This document shows positions 4,929 through 5,279 of a DNA stretch of 5,279 nt, in pieces (position 1 is the stretch's first letter; every line of letters begins with the position of its first letter). Made by a program: the position numbers and the translations under genes. The notes under the pieces are model-generated. The model ran no database searches. It had not been told where the DNA came from and saw only the letters and a list, made by a program, of their open reading frames with translations. The DNA is from Microbacteriaceae bacterium (lineage in GTDB: Bacteria > Actinomycetota > Actinomycetes > Actinomycetales > Microbacteriaceae), in contig JAKONM010000018.1 of assembly GCA_022701925.1 (NCBI GenBank), positions 1-5,279 on the forward strand. The letters are read 5' to 3'.

Positions 4929-5279
4929 ATGCCAGGCAAGATCGATGTTCACCAGCACCTGCTTCCGCCGCGCTACTTCGAGGCGCTGGCGGCGGCGGGA
5001 AATCTGACGGGCGGCGCCGGTGCCGCGCAGGCTGTGGCCGGTGGGTCGGCGCAATGGGATCCGTGGGCGCCCTTCGGTGGAACGGCGGCACGGCAGGGGC
5101 CGCGAACCGTCGGCGGCTGGCAGATGCCGGACTGGGACCCGCGAGCGGCGATCGCGATGATGGACGAGGCCGGCATCGAGACGGGCATCCTGTCCATCAG
5201 TGCTCCGGGTGTGCACTTCGGTGACGACGCCGCGGCCCGCGAACTCGCCCGCGAACTGAACGACTACCAGGCCGAGCTG
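4929..5279 (+). CDS. Amidohydrolase_2 (ACMSD-like) family metalloenzyme, N-terminal part
   Basis: The first 117 residues are in the window and the frame runs off the right edge without a stop. The N terminus, KIDVHQHLLPPRYFEAL, carries the HxH metal motif (His8 and His10) on the first strand of a TIM barrel, as in amidohydrolase family 2 (decarboxylases and hydrolases such as ACMSD and gamma-resorcylate decarboxylase). The segment WDPRAAIAMMDEAGIETGILSISAPGVHFGDDAAARELARELNDY is typical of this family: the helix placing the active site, then strand 2. Residues about 24-67 form a Gly/Ala/Trp-rich stretch that looks longer than usual. The ATG at 4929 has a good GGAGG (4916-4920) 8 nt upstream. 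With the SDR gene and TetR it suggests uptake and breakdown of a carboxylated or cyclic carbon source; the substrate cannot be read. Confidence 0.9.
   Translation, partial: MPGKIDVHQHLLPPRYFEALAAAGNLTGGAGAAQAVAGGSAQWDPWAPFGGTAARQGPRTVGGWQMPDWDPRAAIAMMDEAGIETGILSISAPGVHFGDDAAARELARELNDYQAEL

Overview
The window is GC-rich with heavy third-position G/C bias, GTG starts and a type II tRNA-Ser that does not encode its CCA end. This fits an Actinomycetota chromosome, possibly of the Micrococcales. The genus cannot be read from the sequence alone.

Layout from left to right: (1) the C-terminal part of an alpha/beta hydrolase gene (+), cut by the left edge; (2) an intact tRNA-Ser(CGA) at 699-785, followed by a strong intrinsic terminator at 793-846; (3) a tyrosine recombinase gene (-) at 897-2024 that converges on the tRNA, with two 8-bp direct repeats exactly 11 bp apart between them; (4) a broken gene (-) at 2082-2872 that resembles actinobacterial replication-relaxation proteins and carries an apparent -1 frameshift; (5) about 500 bp without a convincing gene (2873-3378), containing a 122-nt compound inverted repeat and, 8 bp later, a second compound hairpin; (6) a TetR-family repressor gene (-) divergent from an SDR-like gene (+), with an amidohydrolase_2 gene (+) behind it that runs off the right edge.

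Parts 2 to 5 look like the remnant or one end of a small integrative element that uses the 3' end of tRNA-Ser(CGA) as attachment site. The integrase looks intact (all catalytic residues present), but its only visible partner is frameshifted. No second copy of the tRNA 3' end is present in the window, so the other junction is outside it or lost.

Part 6 looks like a small self-regulated catabolic module. The TetR gene and the SDR-amidohydrolase unit share a 108-bp divergent control region. In it, two outward-facing TACCAT -10 hexamers (seen as a 7-bp perfect inverted repeat) bracket an imperfect palindrome centred on CGGCCG, a natural operator candidate. The SDR lacks the YxxxK catalytic pair, so it may not be an ordinary dehydrogenase.

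No wholly new multi-gene system is evident. The least explained signals are the compound hairpins at 2995-3173 and the symmetrical divergent promoter.
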